The notes: generated by a model not told the origin, from the sequence alone. 64,000 bases of DNA from Streptomyces alanosinicus (GCF_014650595.1 NZ_BMVG01000001.1:186001-250000), one strand, 5' to 3'. Positions 36,413 through 46,233 are shown, numbered from the stretch's first letter. Numbers and translations: made by a program.

Positions 36413-37153
36413 TCAGTTTCCGCGCTCCGCGCCGCCGTTGACCTGGATCACCTGTGAGGTGACATGCCCGGCGCCGGGCGAGGCCAGCCAGTGCAGGGTC
36501 GCGGCCACATCTCCCGGTATCCCGGGGCGGCCCGTCACCGTGTCGGCGATGAGCCGCGCCCGCCGGGCCTCGTCCATGGTGTCCCCGAAGAACTCGGTGT
36601 CCTCGATGTACCCCGGCGCGACCACGTTCACGGTGATGCCGCGTGGCCCCAGCTCCCGGGCCAGGTCGTGTGCGTACGGATGCAGCCCGGCCTTGGCCGC
36701 CGCGTAGGCGCCCGTGCCCGAGCCCCGGTAGGCGGCGATGGAGCTGACGAAGAGGACCCGGCCGCCGGGCGCGGCGAGCCGGTCCTTGAGCGCCTCGGTG
36801 AGGAGCGCGGCGGTCAGGACGTTCTGCCGGAAGTTGACGGTCCACCGATGGGCCACCTGGTCCAGGGGGTCTTCGCCGCCACCCGCGGGCTCCAGGTGCC
36901 CGGCGCCGCCGGCGCTGTGCACCAGGACGTCCACGGTGCCCAGCTCCTCGGCGACGAACCGGGCCACCCCGCGCACCTCCCCGGGCTCGGACAGGTCCGC
37001 CGCGCGGGTCAGCGCCCCCGGCACCCCGGCCTTCTCCAGCACCTCCGCGCGCCGCCCGAGCAACAGCACCCGGTCGCCGTCCGCCGCGAACGCCCGTGCC
37101 GTCGCCAGCCCGATTCCCGTACCGCCACCACTGATCACGATGTTGCGAGTCAT
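36413..37153 (-). CDS. SDR family oxidoreductase
   Basis: The 246-residue product is a classical short-chain dehydrogenase. The nucleotide-binding motif ISGGGTGIGLATARAF, NADP-type LLGRRAE, HSAGG and the catalytic Tyr/Lys in GAYAAAKAGLHPYAHDLA with Ser in VSSIAAY are present, and APGYIEDTEF follows. The substrate is unknown. The ATG at 37153 is the conserved start; the frame extending to 37201 has no ribosome-binding site. Confidence 0.88.
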   Translation of the reverse strand: MTRNIVISGGGTGIGLATARAFAADGDRVLLLGRRAEVLEKAGVPGALTRAADLSEPGEVRGVARFVAEELGTVDVLVHSAGGAGHLEPAGGGEDPLDQVAHRWTVNFRQNVLTAALLTEALKDRLAAPGGRVLFVSSIAAYRGSGTGAYAAAKAGLHPYAHDLARELGPRGITVNVVAPGYIEDTEFFGDTMDEARRARLIADTVTGRPGIPGDVAATLHWLASPGAGHVTSQVIQVNGGAERGN

Positions 37154-37244
37154 GCATCCGAGAGTAGGAGCGAGCCGCCGACGGCGCCGGGATTTATCCA
37201 CAGATCCGGCATATTTATATGACTATTCATCCGCATGGTGGAGG

Positions 37245-38831
37245 TCATCGCAGGCTGCGCACGTCGAGATGGCGGAGCACCCGGTCCACGATCTCCGGAT
37301 CCGCCCCCGGCTCGCTGCGTGCCGCCAGCACCTCGTGCCGTGCCGCGCTCAGCATCTCGTTCTGGATGTTCCGGATCCGCTTCAGCCGTCCGACCCGCTG
37401 GTGCTGTGCCTCCCGCCGCTCCTCCTCGCCCATGTCGGGACTGATCCGGATCCCGATGTCGAAGGCCCGCCGCAGCATCTGCTCGGACAGATCCTCGGGC
37501 AGGTCCTCCACCTGCTCGATCTCCCGCAGTCTGCGCTTGGCCGCCTTCGCGGCCCGCACCGCCAGCTCCTTCTCGAACTCCTTCTCCCGCTCGGAGTCGG
37601 CCCGCACCCCGAGCCGCCTCACCAGCCACGGCAGTGTGAGCCCCTGCAGGACCAGCGTGACGATGATGACCCCGAAGGCGATGAAGATGATCTCGTCCCG
37701 GTCGGGGAACGGCGAGCCGTCGTCGGTCCTCAGCGGAATGGCCAGCGCCAGCGCCACCGAGGCCACCCCGCGCATCCCCGACCACCACATCACGACGGTC
37801 TCCCGCCAGCTGACCGGGATCTCCTCGTCGTAGTCCCGCCGCGCGTGCAGCCGCTTGGTCAGCCAGGTCGCGGGCAGCAGCCACACCAGCCGTACGACGA
37901 TCACCACGCCCACGACGGTGGCGGCCCAGCCGAGCAGCTCGCCCCAGCGCCCCTCGGCCGTGCGGATGGCGTTGTGCAGTTCGAGGCCGATGAGCCCGAA
38001 GGCGACTCCGGTGACGAGGGTGTCGATGATGTCCCAGAAGGTGTGCCCGGCCAGCCGGGTCATCACGTCGTCGGCGCCGGTGGCGTACTCGGCGAGGAAG
38101 AGCGCCGTGGTGAGCACCGCCAGCACCCCGGAGCCGTGCAGCTTCTCGGCGAGGACGTAGGAGGCGTACGGCACCAGCAGGGTCATGCCGATCTGCAGCG
38201 TCGGATCGCCCAGCAGGTCCATCAGCTTGTTCGCACCCCAGCCGAGCACCAGGCCCACGACCAGCGCGACGACCGCGGACAGCACGAAGTCCAGGCCGGC
38301 CTGCCACACCGAGAACGAACGGCTCAGGACCGCGGCGATCGCCACGTGGTACAGCACGATGGCCGTGACGTCGTTGAAGAGCCCCTCGCCCTCCAGGATC
38401 GACACCAGCCGGCGCGGCAGCCCGAGCTGCCCGGCGACGCTGGTCGCGGCGACCGGGTCGGGCGGGGCGATCAGGGCGCCCAGTGCGACGGCGGCGGCGA
38501 TCGGCAGCCCCGGCACGATCGCGTTGGCGACGAACGCCACACACACCGTCGTCACGAACACCAGGGCGACGGCCAGCAGGAAGATCGGGCGGACGTTGGC
38601 CGCGAACTGCCGCCAGGAGGTGCGCCGTACGGCGGCGTAGAGCAGCGGCGGAAGCAGACCAGGCAGGATCAGTTCCGGCGGGATGTCGACATCGGGCACG
38701 AAGTCGGCCACCGCGAGCATCCCGCCGAACACCGTCATCAGCACCGGGGCCGGCACCCCGAACCGGTCGCCCACCGGGACGCTCACCAGGGCCCCGAGCA
38801 GCAGGACGAACAGCAGAGCCAACTGGTCCAC
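37245..38831 (-). CDS. Na+/H+ antiporter, CPA1 (NhaP-like) family
   Basis: The 528-residue product has about 12 transmembrane helices and a long charged cytoplasmic tail of about 130 residues with predicted helices (EREKEFEKELAVRAAKAAKR). The ion-binding motif LFNDVTAIVLY (ND pair of electroneutral CPA1 carriers) and IAPPDPVAATSVAGQLGLP in the discontinuous helix are present. It would exchange Na+ for H+ to control pH and salt. It stands alone on the minus strand; the GTG/ATG at 38831 gives MDQLALLFVLLLGAL. Confidence 0.9.
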   Translation of the reverse strand: MDQLALLFVLLLGALVSVPVGDRFGVPAPVLMTVFGGMLAVADFVPDVDIPPELILPGLLPPLLYAAVRRTSWRQFAANVRPIFLLAVALVFVTTVCVAFVANAIVPGLPIAAAVALGALIAPPDPVAATSVAGQLGLPRRLVSILEGEGLFNDVTAIVLYHVAIAAVLSRSFSVWQAGLDFVLSAVVALVVGLVLGWGANKLMDLLGDPTLQIGMTLLVPYASYVLAEKLHGSGVLAVLTTALFLAEYATGADDVMTRLAGHTFWDIIDTLVTGVAFGLIGLELHNAIRTAEGRWGELLGWAATVVGVVIVVRLVWLLPATWLTKRLHARRDYDEEIPVSWRETVVMWWSGMRGVASVALALAIPLRTDDGSPFPDRDEIIFIAFGVIIVTLVLQGLTLPWLVRRLGVRADSEREKEFEKELAVRAAKAAKRRLREIEQVEDLPEDLSEQMLRRAFDIGIRISPDMGEEERREAQHQRVGRLKRIRNIQNEMLSAARHEVLAARSEPGADPEIVDRVLRHLDVRSLR

Positions 38832-38861
38832 GGCCGGCGCTCCGGGGGTCGACGCTCACAC

Positions 38862-38880
38862 GGCAGGCCTCAAGCCTGCC
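38862..38880 (-). terminator. Short terminator-like hairpin
   Basis: GGCAGGC and GCCTGCC enclose CTCAA, 47 bases after the GNAT gene and before the antiporter gene. Confidence 0.55.
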
Positions 38881-38927
38881 ATCCGACCGGCCCCGACGCC
38901 TGCCGCGCCCCCGGTGCGCTGCGCCGC

Positions 38928-39395
38928 CTACAGCGCGCGGCGCATCGCGCGGTGCGGGATGCCGGCGTCCGGGAACTCCGGGCCGTACGGTGCGTAGCCG
39001 AGGCGTTCGTAGAAGCCCAGGGCCTGGGTCTGGGCGTGCAGGTCCACCGCGGCGAGACCACGCGCGCGTGCCGCGTCCTCGATGGCCCGGACCAGGGCCA
39101 CGCCGACGCCGAGACCGCGGGCCGCGCGGGAGACGGCGAGCCGGCCCAGCGAGCCCACCGAAGCGTCCCCGCCGGTCTTCGCCGCCGCGGCCGCGCCGTG
39201 CAGCAGCCGCCCGGTGCCGAGCGGCACACCGTCCTCGCGGACCGCCAGCACATGCACGGCGACCGCGTCGTAGACGTCGTACTCGATGTCCTCGTCGACG
39301 CCCTGCTCGACGACGAAGACGTCCTTGCGGACGGCGAAGCAGGCCTCGCGGTCGGCGGGGTCCTCGGCAACCCGGACGGTGTACGGCGCGCTCAC
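38928..39395 (-). CDS. GNAT family N-acetyltransferase
   Basis: The 155-residue product has the GNAT fold: [25 protein letters not shown] at the N-terminus, the acetyl-CoA loop [20 protein letters not shown] (RxxGxG) and [14 protein letters not shown] near the end, as in ElaA-like acetyltransferases. The substrate is unknown. GTG at 39395 overlaps the rluD stop codon (GTGA), which fixes the start and implies coupling to the pseudouridine synthase. Confidence 0.85.
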   Translation of the reverse strand: MSAPYTVRVAEDPADREACFAVRKDVFVVEQGVDEDIEYDVYDAVAVHVLAVREDGVPLGTGRLLHGAAAAAKTGGDASVGSLGRLAVSRAARGLGVGVALVRAIEDAARARGLAAVDLHAQTQALGFYERLGYAPYGPEFPDAGIPHRAMRRAL

Positions 39396-40336
39396 CCGTA
39401 CGTCTCCTCGCGGACCTGGTCGAGGGCCTGCTGCAGGTCCTCGGGGTATGTGCTCTCGAACTCCACCCACTGGCCGTCCCCGGGGTGCTCGAAGCCGAGG
39501 CGCACGGCGTGCAGCCACTGGCGGGTCAGCCGCAGCCGCTTGGCGAGGGTGGGGTCGGCACCGTAGGTGAGGTCGCCGACGCAGGGGTGGCGGTGGGCGG
39601 ACATATGGACGCGGATCTGGTGCGTGCGGCCGGTCTCCAGCTTCACGTCCAGCAGGGAGGCGGCGCGGAACGCCTCGACGAGGTCGTAGTGCGTCACCGA
39701 GGGCTTGCCGTCGGCGGTGACCGCCCACTTGTAGTCGTGGTGCGGGTGGCGGCCGATCGGGGCGTCGATCGTGCCGCTCGTCGGGTCCGGGTGGCCCTGG
39801 ACCAGGGTGTGGTAACGCTTGTCGACCGTGCGCTCCTTGAACTGGCGCTTGAGCGAGGTGTACGCCCGCTCCGACTTGGCGACCACCATCAGGCCCGAGG
39901 TGCCGACGTCCAGCCGGTGCACGATGCCCTGGCGCTCGGCGGCGCCGGAGGTGGAGATCCGGTACCCGGCGGCGGCCAGGCCGCCGATGACGGTGGGGCC
40001 GCTCCAGCCCGGCGACGGGTGCGCGGCCACGCCGACCGGCTTGACGATCACGACCACGTCCTCGTCGTCGTGCACGATCTCCATGCCCTCGACCGGCTCC
40101 GCGACCACCTGCACCGGGGCGGGCGCCTGCGGCATCTCGACCTCCAGCCAGGCGCCGCCGCTCACCCGCTCGGACTTGCCGACCACCGCGCCGTCGACCT
40201 GGACCTTGCCGGCCGCGGCCAGCTCCGCCGCCTTGGTGCGGGAGAAGCCGAACATGCGGGAGATGGCGGCGTCGACGCGCTCGCCCTCCAGGCCGTCGGG
40301 CACGGGCAGGGTACGGATCTCGGGAATCGTGCTCAC
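39392..40336 (-). CDS. rluD: RluA family pseudouridine synthase (RluD-like)
   Basis: The 314-residue product has an N-terminal S4 RNA-binding domain ([21 protein letters not shown]) and the catalytic domain with Asp in [21 protein letters not shown]. RluD isomerises uridines in helix 69 of 23S rRNA; the exact target here is inferred. The ATG at 40336 lies 73 bases after the lspA stop codon. This lspA-rluD order is common in bacteria. Confidence 0.93.
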   Translation of the reverse strand: MSTIPEIRTLPVPDGLEGERVDAAISRMFGFSRTKAAELAAAGKVQVDGAVVGKSERVSGGAWLEVEMPQAPAPVQVVAEPVEGMEIVHDDEDVVVIVKPVGVAAHPSPGWSGPTVIGGLAAAGYRISTSGAAERQGIVHRLDVGTSGLMVVAKSERAYTSLKRQFKERTVDKRYHTLVQGHPDPTSGTIDAPIGRHPHHDYKWAVTADGKPSVTHYDLVEAFRAASLLDVKLETGRTHQIRVHMSAHRHPCVGDLTYGADPTLAKRLRLTRQWLHAVRLGFEHPGDGQWVEFESTYPEDLQQALDQVREETYG

Positions 40337-40409
40337 CCGTCGAGTATGCCGGACGGGCGGAACAGGCCCGAACGAGCCTGTGGAAAACCGGCTGTCGAGA
40401 GCCCTGGCG

Positions 40410-41051
40410 TCAGTCCTTGTGGACCGTGCCGTCCGGGTCCAGACCGCGGAAGGACAGCAGCACGATCAGGATGCCGCCGCACACGATCGCCGAGTCCGCG
40501 AGGTTGAAGACCGCGAAGCCCTTGGGCGCGATGAAGTCCACGACCTTGCCCTCGAAGACGCCCGGGGACCGAAAGATCCGGTCGGTGAGGTTGCCGAGGG
40601 CGCCGCCGAGCAGCAGTCCGAGCGCGATGGCCCACGGGTAGCTGTAGAGCTTGCGGGCCAGGCGGATGATCACCACGATCACGGCCGCGGCGATCAGGGT
40701 GAAGATGACCGTGAAGGCCGCGCCGAAGCCGAAGGCCGCGCCCGGGTTGCGGATGGCGTTCAGCTCCAGCCAGTCCCCGACGACCTTGATCGGCGCACGG
40801 CCCTCCAGCTTCGCGACCACGAGCGTCTTGCTGATCAGGTCGAGGGCATACGCGAACGAGGCCACCGCGAACAGCAGGGCGATCCGGCGCCCGCGGGAGC
40901 CCCGTGCGGCCGCCGGGGCCTGCCGCTCGCCCGCGCGGGACGCACCGGGGACGGCGGAGGGGCCGGAGCCGGCGGACGCTCCCGCCGCCGTGTGCTCACC
41001 GCTGTCGTCCGGGGTGTCCGGCGTTTTGATGATGCGCTCCGCCTCTGCCAC
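40410..41051 (-). CDS. lspA: Lipoprotein signal peptidase (signal peptidase II)
   Basis: LspA cleaves the signal peptide from diacylglyceryl prolipoproteins after Lgt has acted. The 213-residue product has four transmembrane helices and the two catalytic Asp motifs GNLTDRIF and FNLADSAIV, plus NPGAAFGFG. The first 45 residues are a hydrophilic Ser/Ala/Gly-rich cytoplasmic extension longer than in E. coli. It lies between the DksA-type gene and rluD on the same strand. Confidence 0.94.
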   Translation of the reverse strand: MAEAERIIKTPDTPDDSGEHTAAGASAGSGPSAVPGASRAGERQAPAAARGSRGRRIALLFAVASFAYALDLISKTLVVAKLEGRAPIKVVGDWLELNAIRNPGAAFGFGAAFTVIFTLIAAAVIVVIIRLARKLYSYPWAIALGLLLGGALGNLTDRIFRSPGVFEGKVVDFIAPKGFAVFNLADSAIVCGGILIVLLSFRGLDPDGTVHKD

Positions 41052-41110
41052 GTGAGTCCCTCAACCTAGGTGCCTGACTGAGGACGAGACTACGGCACGG
41101 CCCGGCACCG

Positions 41111-42328
41111 TCAGGAGCGGCGTTCCTGCTTCTGCTTGCACTCGACGCACAGGGTGGCCCTGGGGAACGCCTGCATCCGGGCCTTGCCGATGGGGTTGCC
41201 GCAGTTCTCGCACAGACCGTAGGTGCCCGCGTCCAGCCGCTCCAGTGCGTGCTCGTTCTGGATCAGCATCTCGCGCGCGTTGGCGGCCAGCGCCATCTCG
41301 TGCTCGCGCGTGATGTTCTTGGTGCCCGTGTCGGCCTGGTCGTCTCCCGCGCCGTCCCCGGAGTCCCGCATCAGCCCCACGATGGAGGCCTCGGAGGAGC
41401 TGATCTCGGCGCGCAGCCGCTCCACCTCGGACTGCAGCTCGGCACGGGCCTCGGCGACCTCCTCCGAGGTCCAGGGGTCCTCGCCGGGGCGCACCGCCAG
41501 CTCGCCGGGTTCCGCCGCGGCGATACGCGCCTTGGGAACAGCGCTCTCCGCCGTGGCCGTGCCAGGAGTCTTCTTCGCAACCACTGTCGTGGCTCCCGTC
41601 TGCTTCGCGGCCCGCGCCGCGCCCGCTTTCTTGGCCGTGCTCGTGTCGGCCGTCTCCGTGGAGACGCCCTTGGCGGCCGCCTTCCTGCCGCCGGCCTTCT
41701 TCGCCGGCTGCCGGCCGGCCGCCTCCTCCGCCTCCGCCACCCCCTTCGCCTTCACCGCCGCCTTCTTCCCTACGGCCTTCTCGGCCGGCGCCTTCTCGGC
41801 AGCGGCTCGCCTCGCCTCGGACTTCTTCGCGGCAGTCTTCTTGGCCACGGCCTTCTTGGCCACGGTCTCCTTCGCTGCGGTCTTCGCTGCGGTCTTCGCT
41901 GCGGATTCCTTCGCAGCGGTCTCCTTCGCCGCGGGTTCCTCGCCCGGCGCCTCCTTGGGAGCGGCCTTCCCGGTGCCGGTCCTGGAGCCGGTCCTGGAGC
42001 CGGTCTTCTCAGCGGCCGCCGTCCCGGCCACGGACTTCACGGCTCCGGTTTCCCTGACTTCGGCGTTCTTGGCCCTGATCTCCTTGGCCGCGGTCTTCTC
42101 GGGAGCCTTCCCCCTGGCCGACTTCTCCCCCGCGGCCGTCTCCTTCGCCGCCGTCTTCTTCGAGGCCGCCTTCTTCTCGGCCGGTGCCGCGTCCTTTCCC
42201 CCGATGGTCTTCTTCTTGCCGGCTGCTCCCTCGGCCTCGCCACCGGAGGCAGCCGTAGCGCCGGAGGCGGCCGCGCCCCCGCGCCGACCGGTCGCCGGCT
42301 GCTGTACGGCGGTCTTTTTCGCCACCAT
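41111..42328 (-). CDS. TraR/DksA-type zinc-finger protein with histone H1-like tail
   Basis: The 405-residue product has two very different parts. Residues 1-270 are almost only Lys, Ala, Glu, Gly and Thr with many KKTAAK/AAKE-type repeats, like eukaryotic histone H1 tails and the tails of some actinobacterial HupB/HupS proteins. The last 110 residues form a DksA/TraR unit: a coiled coil (AELQSEVERLRAEISSSEA) and a C4 finger CENCGNPIGKARMQAFPRATL ending CVEC. In E. coli DksA binds RNA polymerase through the secondary channel; the coiled-coil tip here lacks a clear DxxDxA, so that role is uncertain. DNA binding through the tail is inferred. Confidence 0.8.
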   Translation of the reverse strand: MVAKKTAVQQPATGRRGGAAASGATAASGGEAEGAAGKKKTIGGKDAAPAEKKAASKKTAAKETAAGEKSARGKAPEKTAAKEIRAKNAEVRETGAVKSVAGTAAAEKTGSRTGSRTGTGKAAPKEAPGEEPAAKETAAKESAAKTAAKTAAKETVAKKAVAKKTAAKKSEARRAAAEKAPAEKAVGKKAAVKAKGVAEAEEAAGRQPAKKAGGRKAAAKGVSTETADTSTAKKAGAARAAKQTGATTVVAKKTPGTATAESAVPKARIAAAEPGELAVRPGEDPWTSEEVAEARAELQSEVERLRAEISSSEASIVGLMRDSGDGAGDDQADTGTKNITREHEMALAANAREMLIQNEHALERLDAGTYGLCENCGNPIGKARMQAFPRATLCVECKQKQERRS

Positions 42329-42621
42329 GGCCGCGACCCCTTCACATATTGTGATCTAGTTCGCGAATCGTTCTGGGACGATAAATCGACTTGCGTCCCG
42401 CGGCAACGGGGCACACCGCCCGATTCGCCCGCCCGCACCCCCCACGCAACGGGCCTGCATCCGTTGTGCCCAGCTCCCCGCGGGGTATGCCGCCGGGCCC
42501 GGCCGCCACGGACCCGGGCGCCGGGCCTCGCGCCATTCGGGTCATCCCGGCCCGTCGCACCGCCCGGGACCGCGCCCCACGGAAATCCGGTCCGCGACTG
42601 TCCGCGCGGCGCCGTACACTG

Positions 42622-42922
42622 GGCGGAGCGAAAGGCGTGGATGGGGACGAGTAGCGGCGTACGCAGCCCAGAGCGACCCGGGGACGGTGTGAGCCCGGGG
42701 GCGAGCGCGACGTGAAGATCACCCCGGAGCCGCCGGAAGAAAGCCGCAGCCAGTGCGCTGCGGCGAGTAGAGCCGGCTTCGCGACCCAATGAGGGGGCTC
42801 ACCGACGCGTACAGCGCGGCGGAGGGCCAAGGAGGGTGGTACCGCGGGAGCGCGCCGCACACGGCGTAGACAGGAACGAAGGCTCTCGTCCCTCCGACGG
42901 AAGGCAGCAAGTCCGTTGGAGG
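42622..42922 (+). ncRNA. T-box leader of ileS (translational type)
   Basis: The T-box core AGGGTGGTACCGCG is exact at 42833-42846 and is preceded by the stem I elements GATGGGGACGAGTAG and GTGAGCCCGGGG. The specifier ATC (isoleucine codon) lies at 42718-42720. Downstream, CCTCCGACGG (42891-42900) pairs with CCGTTGGAGG (42913-42922), which contains the ileS ribosome-binding site GGAGG, so uncharged tRNA-Ile should release the site and allow translation. A weak -10 (TACACT) lies at 42615-42620. This matches the actinobacterial ileS T-box class. Confidence 0.92.
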
Positions 42923-42932
42923 ATGCTCGCAG

Positions 42933-45900
42933 ATGACAGCGCCGACGTACCGCCAGGTGCCCGCACAGGTCGACCTGCCCGCTCTTGAGCACGCGGTGCT
43001 CGACTTCTGGCGTGAGCAGAAGATCTTCACCAAGAGCCTGGAGCAGTCCGAGGGCCGCCCCGAGTGGGTGTTCTACGAGGGCCCGCCCACCGCGAACGGC
43101 ATGCCCGGCGCCCACCACATCGAGGCGCGCGTCTTCAAGGACGTCTTCCCCCGCTTCCGCACCATGCGCGGCTACCACGTGGCCCGCAAGGCCGGCTGGG
43201 ACTGCCACGGCCTGCCCGTCGAGCTGGCCGTCGAGAAGGAGCTGGGCTTCTCCGGCAAGCAGGACATCGAGGCGTACGGCATCGCCGAGTTCAACGCCAA
43301 GTGCCGTGAGTCGGTGACCCGGCACACCGACGCCTTCGCCGAGCTGACGACCCGCATGGGCTACTGGGTCGACCTGGACGACGCCTACCGCACCATGGAC
43401 CCCGAGTACGTGGAATCGGTCTGGTGGTCGCTGAAGGAGATCTTCGCCAAGGGCCTGCTGGTCCAGGACCACCGCGTCGCCCCCTGGTGCCCGCGCTGCG
43501 GCACCGGCCTGTCCGACCACGAACTGGCGCAGGGCTACGAGACGGTCGTCGACCCGTCCGTGTACGTCCGTTTCCCGCTCACCTCCGGTCCGCTGGCCGG
43601 CGAGGCCGCGCTCCTGGTGTGGACGACGACCCCGTGGACCCTGGTGTCCAACACGGCGGTCGCCGTGCACCCGGAGGTCACCTACGTCGTCGCGACCGAC
43701 GGCGAGGAGAAGCTCGTCGTCGCCGAGCCGCTTCTCGCCAAGGCTCTCGGCGAGGGCTGGGAGACCACGGGCCAGACCTTCACCGGCGCCGAGATGGAGC
43801 GCTGGACGTACCAACGTCCCTTCGAGCTCGTGGAGTTCCCGGAACCGGCACACTTCCTGGTGAACGCGGACTACGTGACGACCGAGGACGGTACGGGTCT
43901 GGTCCACCAGTCCCCCGCCTTCGGTGAGGACGACCTCAAGGTCTGCCGCGCCTACGGCCTGCCGGTCGTGAACCCGGTCCGCCCGGACGGCACCTTCGAG
44001 GAGGACGTCCCGCTGGTCGGCGGCGTCTTCTTCAAGAAGGCGGACGAAAAGCTCACCGAGGACCTGTCGCAGCGTGACCTCCTCTTCAGACACCTGCCGT
44101 ACGAGCACAGCTACCCGCACTGCTGGCGCTGCCACACCGCGCTGCTCTACTACGCACAGCCGTCCTGGTACATCCGCACGACGGCGATCAAGGACCGCCT
44201 CGTCCAGGAGAACGAGAAGACCAACTGGTTCCCCGAGACGGTCAAGCACGGCCGGTACGGCGACTGGCTGAACAACAACATCGACTGGGCGCTCTCCCGC
44301 AACCGCTACTGGGGCACCCCGCTGCCCGTCTGGCGCTGCGAGGACGACCACCTCACCGTCGTCGGCTCCCGCGCGGAGCTGACCGAGCTGTCCGGCACCG
44401 ACCAGTCGAACCTGGACCCGCACCGCCCCTACATCGACGCGGTCACCTTCGCCTGCCGCCACGAGGGCTGCGGAAAGACGGCCACGCGCGTGCCCGAGGT
44501 CATCGACGCCTGGTACGACTCGGGTTCGATGCCGTTCGCGCAGTGGGGCTACCCGTACAAGAACAAGGAACTGTTCGAGAGCCGCTACCCGGCGCAGTTC
44601 ATCTCCGAGGCCATCGACCAGACCCGCGGCTGGTTCTACACGCTGATGGCCGTCGGCACCCTCGTCTTCGACAAGTCGTCGTACGAAAACGTCGTCTGCC
44701 TCGGCCACATCCTCGCCGAGGACGGCCGCAAGATGTCCAAGCACCTGGGCAACATCCTGCAGCCGATCCCGCTCATGGACGCCAACGGCGCGGACGCGGT
44801 GCGCTGGTTCATGGCGGCCGGCGGCTCCCCGTGGGCGGCCCGCCGGGTCGGCCACGGCACCATCCAGGAGGTCGTCCGCAAGACCCTGCTGACGTACTGG
44901 AACACGGTCGCCTTCCAGGCGCTGTACGCCCGTACGTCCGCGTGGGCGCCCAGCACGGCGGACCCGGCCCCGGCCGAGCGCCCGCTGATCGACCGCTGGC
45001 TGCTGTCCGAACTCCACGCCCTGACCGACCAGGTGACCCAGGCCCTGGAGGCGTACGACACCCAGCGCGCCGGCAAGCTGCTCTCCGCGTTCGTCGACGA
45101 CCTGTCCAACTGGTACGTCCGTCGCTCGCGCCGTCGCTTCTGGCAGGGCGACAAGGCCGCGCTGCGCACGCTGCACGAGGTGCTGGAGACGGTCACGAAG
45201 CTGATGGCACCGATCGTCCCGTTCATCACCGAGCGGGTGTGGCAGGACCTGATCGTGCCGGTGACCCCGGGCGCTCCGGAGTCGGTGCACCTGGCGGCCT
45301 GGCCGCAGACCGATCTGTCCGCGATCGACCCGGAGCTGTCGAAGCAGATGGTCCTGGTCCGCCGGCTGGTGGAGCTGGGCCGTGCCACGCGCGCGGAGTC
45401 GGGCGTCAAGACGCGCCAGCCGCTGTCCCGCGCGCTGATCGCCGCGACCGGCTTCGAGTCCCTGGACCCGGAGCTGCACACCCAGATCACCGAGGAGCTG
45501 AACGTCTCCTCGCTGGCGTCCCTCTCCGAGGTCGGCGGCTCGCTGGTGGACACCACCGCGAAGGCCAACTTCCGCGCCCTGGGCAAGCGGTTCGGCAAGC
45601 GGGTCCAGGACGTCGCCAAGGCCGTCGCCGGCGCCGACGCGGCCGCGCTGTCGCTCGCGTTGCGCGAGGGCACGGCCTCGGTGGAGGTCGGCGGTGAGAC
45701 CGTCACCCTCGCCCCGGACGAGGTGATCATCACCGAGACCCCGCGCGAGGGCTGGTCGGTGGCCTCCGACTCCGGTGCCACCGTCGCCCTGGACCTGGAG
45801 ATCACCGAGGAGCTGCGGCAGGCGGGCCTGGCCCGTGACGCGATCCGGCTGATCCAGGAGGCCCGTAAGAACAGCGGCCTGGATGTGGCCGATCGGATCG

Positions 45901-46076
45901 CCCTGCGCTGGGTGTCGACCGACCCTGCGGTGGTCGCCGCGCTCGGCGAGCACAGCGAGCTGATCGCGGACGAGGTCCTGGCGACCGACTTCGCCCAGGG
46001 CGAGGCCGACGGCAGCTTCGGCGAGCCGTTCACCGACGAGGGGCTGTCGCTCACGTTCCGACTGCGGAAGGCGTAA
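42933..46076 (+). CDS. ileS: Isoleucyl-tRNA synthetase
   Basis: IleS charges tRNA-Ile. The 1047-residue class I enzyme has GPPTANGMPGAHH (HIGH region), KMSKHLGN (KMSKS) and the editing domain TSGPLAGEAALLVWTTTPWTL. Its order and length (GLPVELAVEKELGFSGKQ, no obvious C-terminal zinc finger) match the eukaryote-like IleS2 type, often less sensitive to mupirocin; that sensitivity is inferred. The ATG at 42933 has GGAGG 10 bases upstream inside the T-box sequestering hairpin. A strong terminator follows at 46100-46136. Confidence 0.96.
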   Translation: MTAPTYRQVPAQVDLPALEHAVLDFWREQKIFTKSLEQSEGRPEWVFYEGPPTANGMPGAHHIEARVFKDVFPRFRTMRGYHVARKAGWDCHGLPVELAVEKELGFSGKQDIEAYGIAEFNAKCRESVTRHTDAFAELTTRMGYWVDLDDAYRTMDPEYVESVWWSLKEIFAKGLLVQDHRVAPWCPRCGTGLSDHELAQGYETVVDPSVYVRFPLTSGPLAGEAALLVWTTTPWTLVSNTAVAVHPEVTYVVATDGEEKLVVAEPLLAKALGEGWETTGQTFTGAEMERWTYQRPFELVEFPEPAHFLVNADYVTTEDGTGLVHQSPAFGEDDLKVCRAYGLPVVNPVRPDGTFEEDVPLVGGVFFKKADEKLTEDLSQRDLLFRHLPYEHSYPHCWRCHTALLYYAQPSWYIRTTAIKDRLVQENEKTNWFPETVKHGRYGDWLNNNIDWALSRNRYWGTPLPVWRCEDDHLTVVGSRAELTELSGTDQSNLDPHRPYIDAVTFACRHEGCGKTATRVPEVIDAWYDSGSMPFAQWGYPYKNKELFESRYPAQFISEAIDQTRGWFYTLMAVGTLVFDKSSYENVVCLGHILAEDGRKMSKHLGNILQPIPLMDANGADAVRWFMAAGGSPWAARRVGHGTIQEVVRKTLLTYWNTVAFQALYARTSAWAPSTADPAPAERPLIDRWLLSELHALTDQVTQALEAYDTQRAGKLLSAFVDDLSNWYVRRSRRRFWQGDKAALRTLHEVLETVTKLMAPIVPFITERVWQDLIVPVTPGAPESVHLAAWPQTDLSAIDPELSKQMVLVRRLVELGRATRAESGVKTRQPLSRALIAATGFESLDPELHTQITEELNVSSLASLSEVGGSLVDTTAKANFRALGKRFGKRVQDVAKAVAGADAAALSLALREGTASVEVGGETVTLAPDEVIITETPREGWSVASDSGATVALDLEITEELRQAGLARDAIRLIQEARKNSGLDVADRIALRWVSTDPAVVAALGEHSELIADEVLATDFAQGEADGSFGEPFTDEGLSLTFRLRKA

Positions 46077-46099
46077 GCGCCGAGCGGTTCGAGATTCGA

Positions 46100-46136
46100 G
46101 AAGGGCCCGGTCTCCGGTTCGGAGGCCGGGCCCTTC
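46100..46136 (+). terminator. Terminator of ileS
   Basis: A 16-base stem (46100-46115 with 46121-46136, one G-T pair) with loop GGTTC lies 24 bases after the ileS stop codon. Confidence 0.8.
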
Positions 46137-46141
46137 TTCGC

Positions 46142-46180
46142 GGGTCCGTATCCGCAGGGGTCCGTATCCGCAGGGGTCCG
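46142..46180. repeat. Tandem 16-bp repeat between two terminators
   Basis: The unit GGGTCCGTATCCGCAG occurs with a period of 16 bases, two full copies and part of a third, between the ileS and divIVA terminators. Confidence 0.7.
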
Positions 46181-46195
46181 CAACGCGCGTAAAAA

Positions 46196-46233
46196 GGGCG
46201 GGACCCCGGATCATGGAATCCGGGGTCCCGCCC
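46196..46233 (-). terminator. Rho-independent terminator of divIVA
   Basis: Perfect 16-base arms GGGCGGGACCCCGGAT and complement enclose CATGGA, and on the divIVA strand the stem is followed at once by five T residues (A-run at 46191-46195 on the plus strand). It lies 47 bases past the divIVA stop codon. Confidence 0.9.

Noticed and set aside
41590..42320. Frameshift or assembly error in the DksA-type gene because of its repeats
   Set aside because: The frame stays open through the whole Lys/Ala-rich region into an intact zinc finger, so it reads as a real long tail rather than an error.
42342..46214. A 1290-codon open frame on the minus strand, opposite ileS and its T-box
   Set aside because: It is an antisense shadow of ileS and also runs through the T-box RNA and terminator. 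The product has no recognisable domain.
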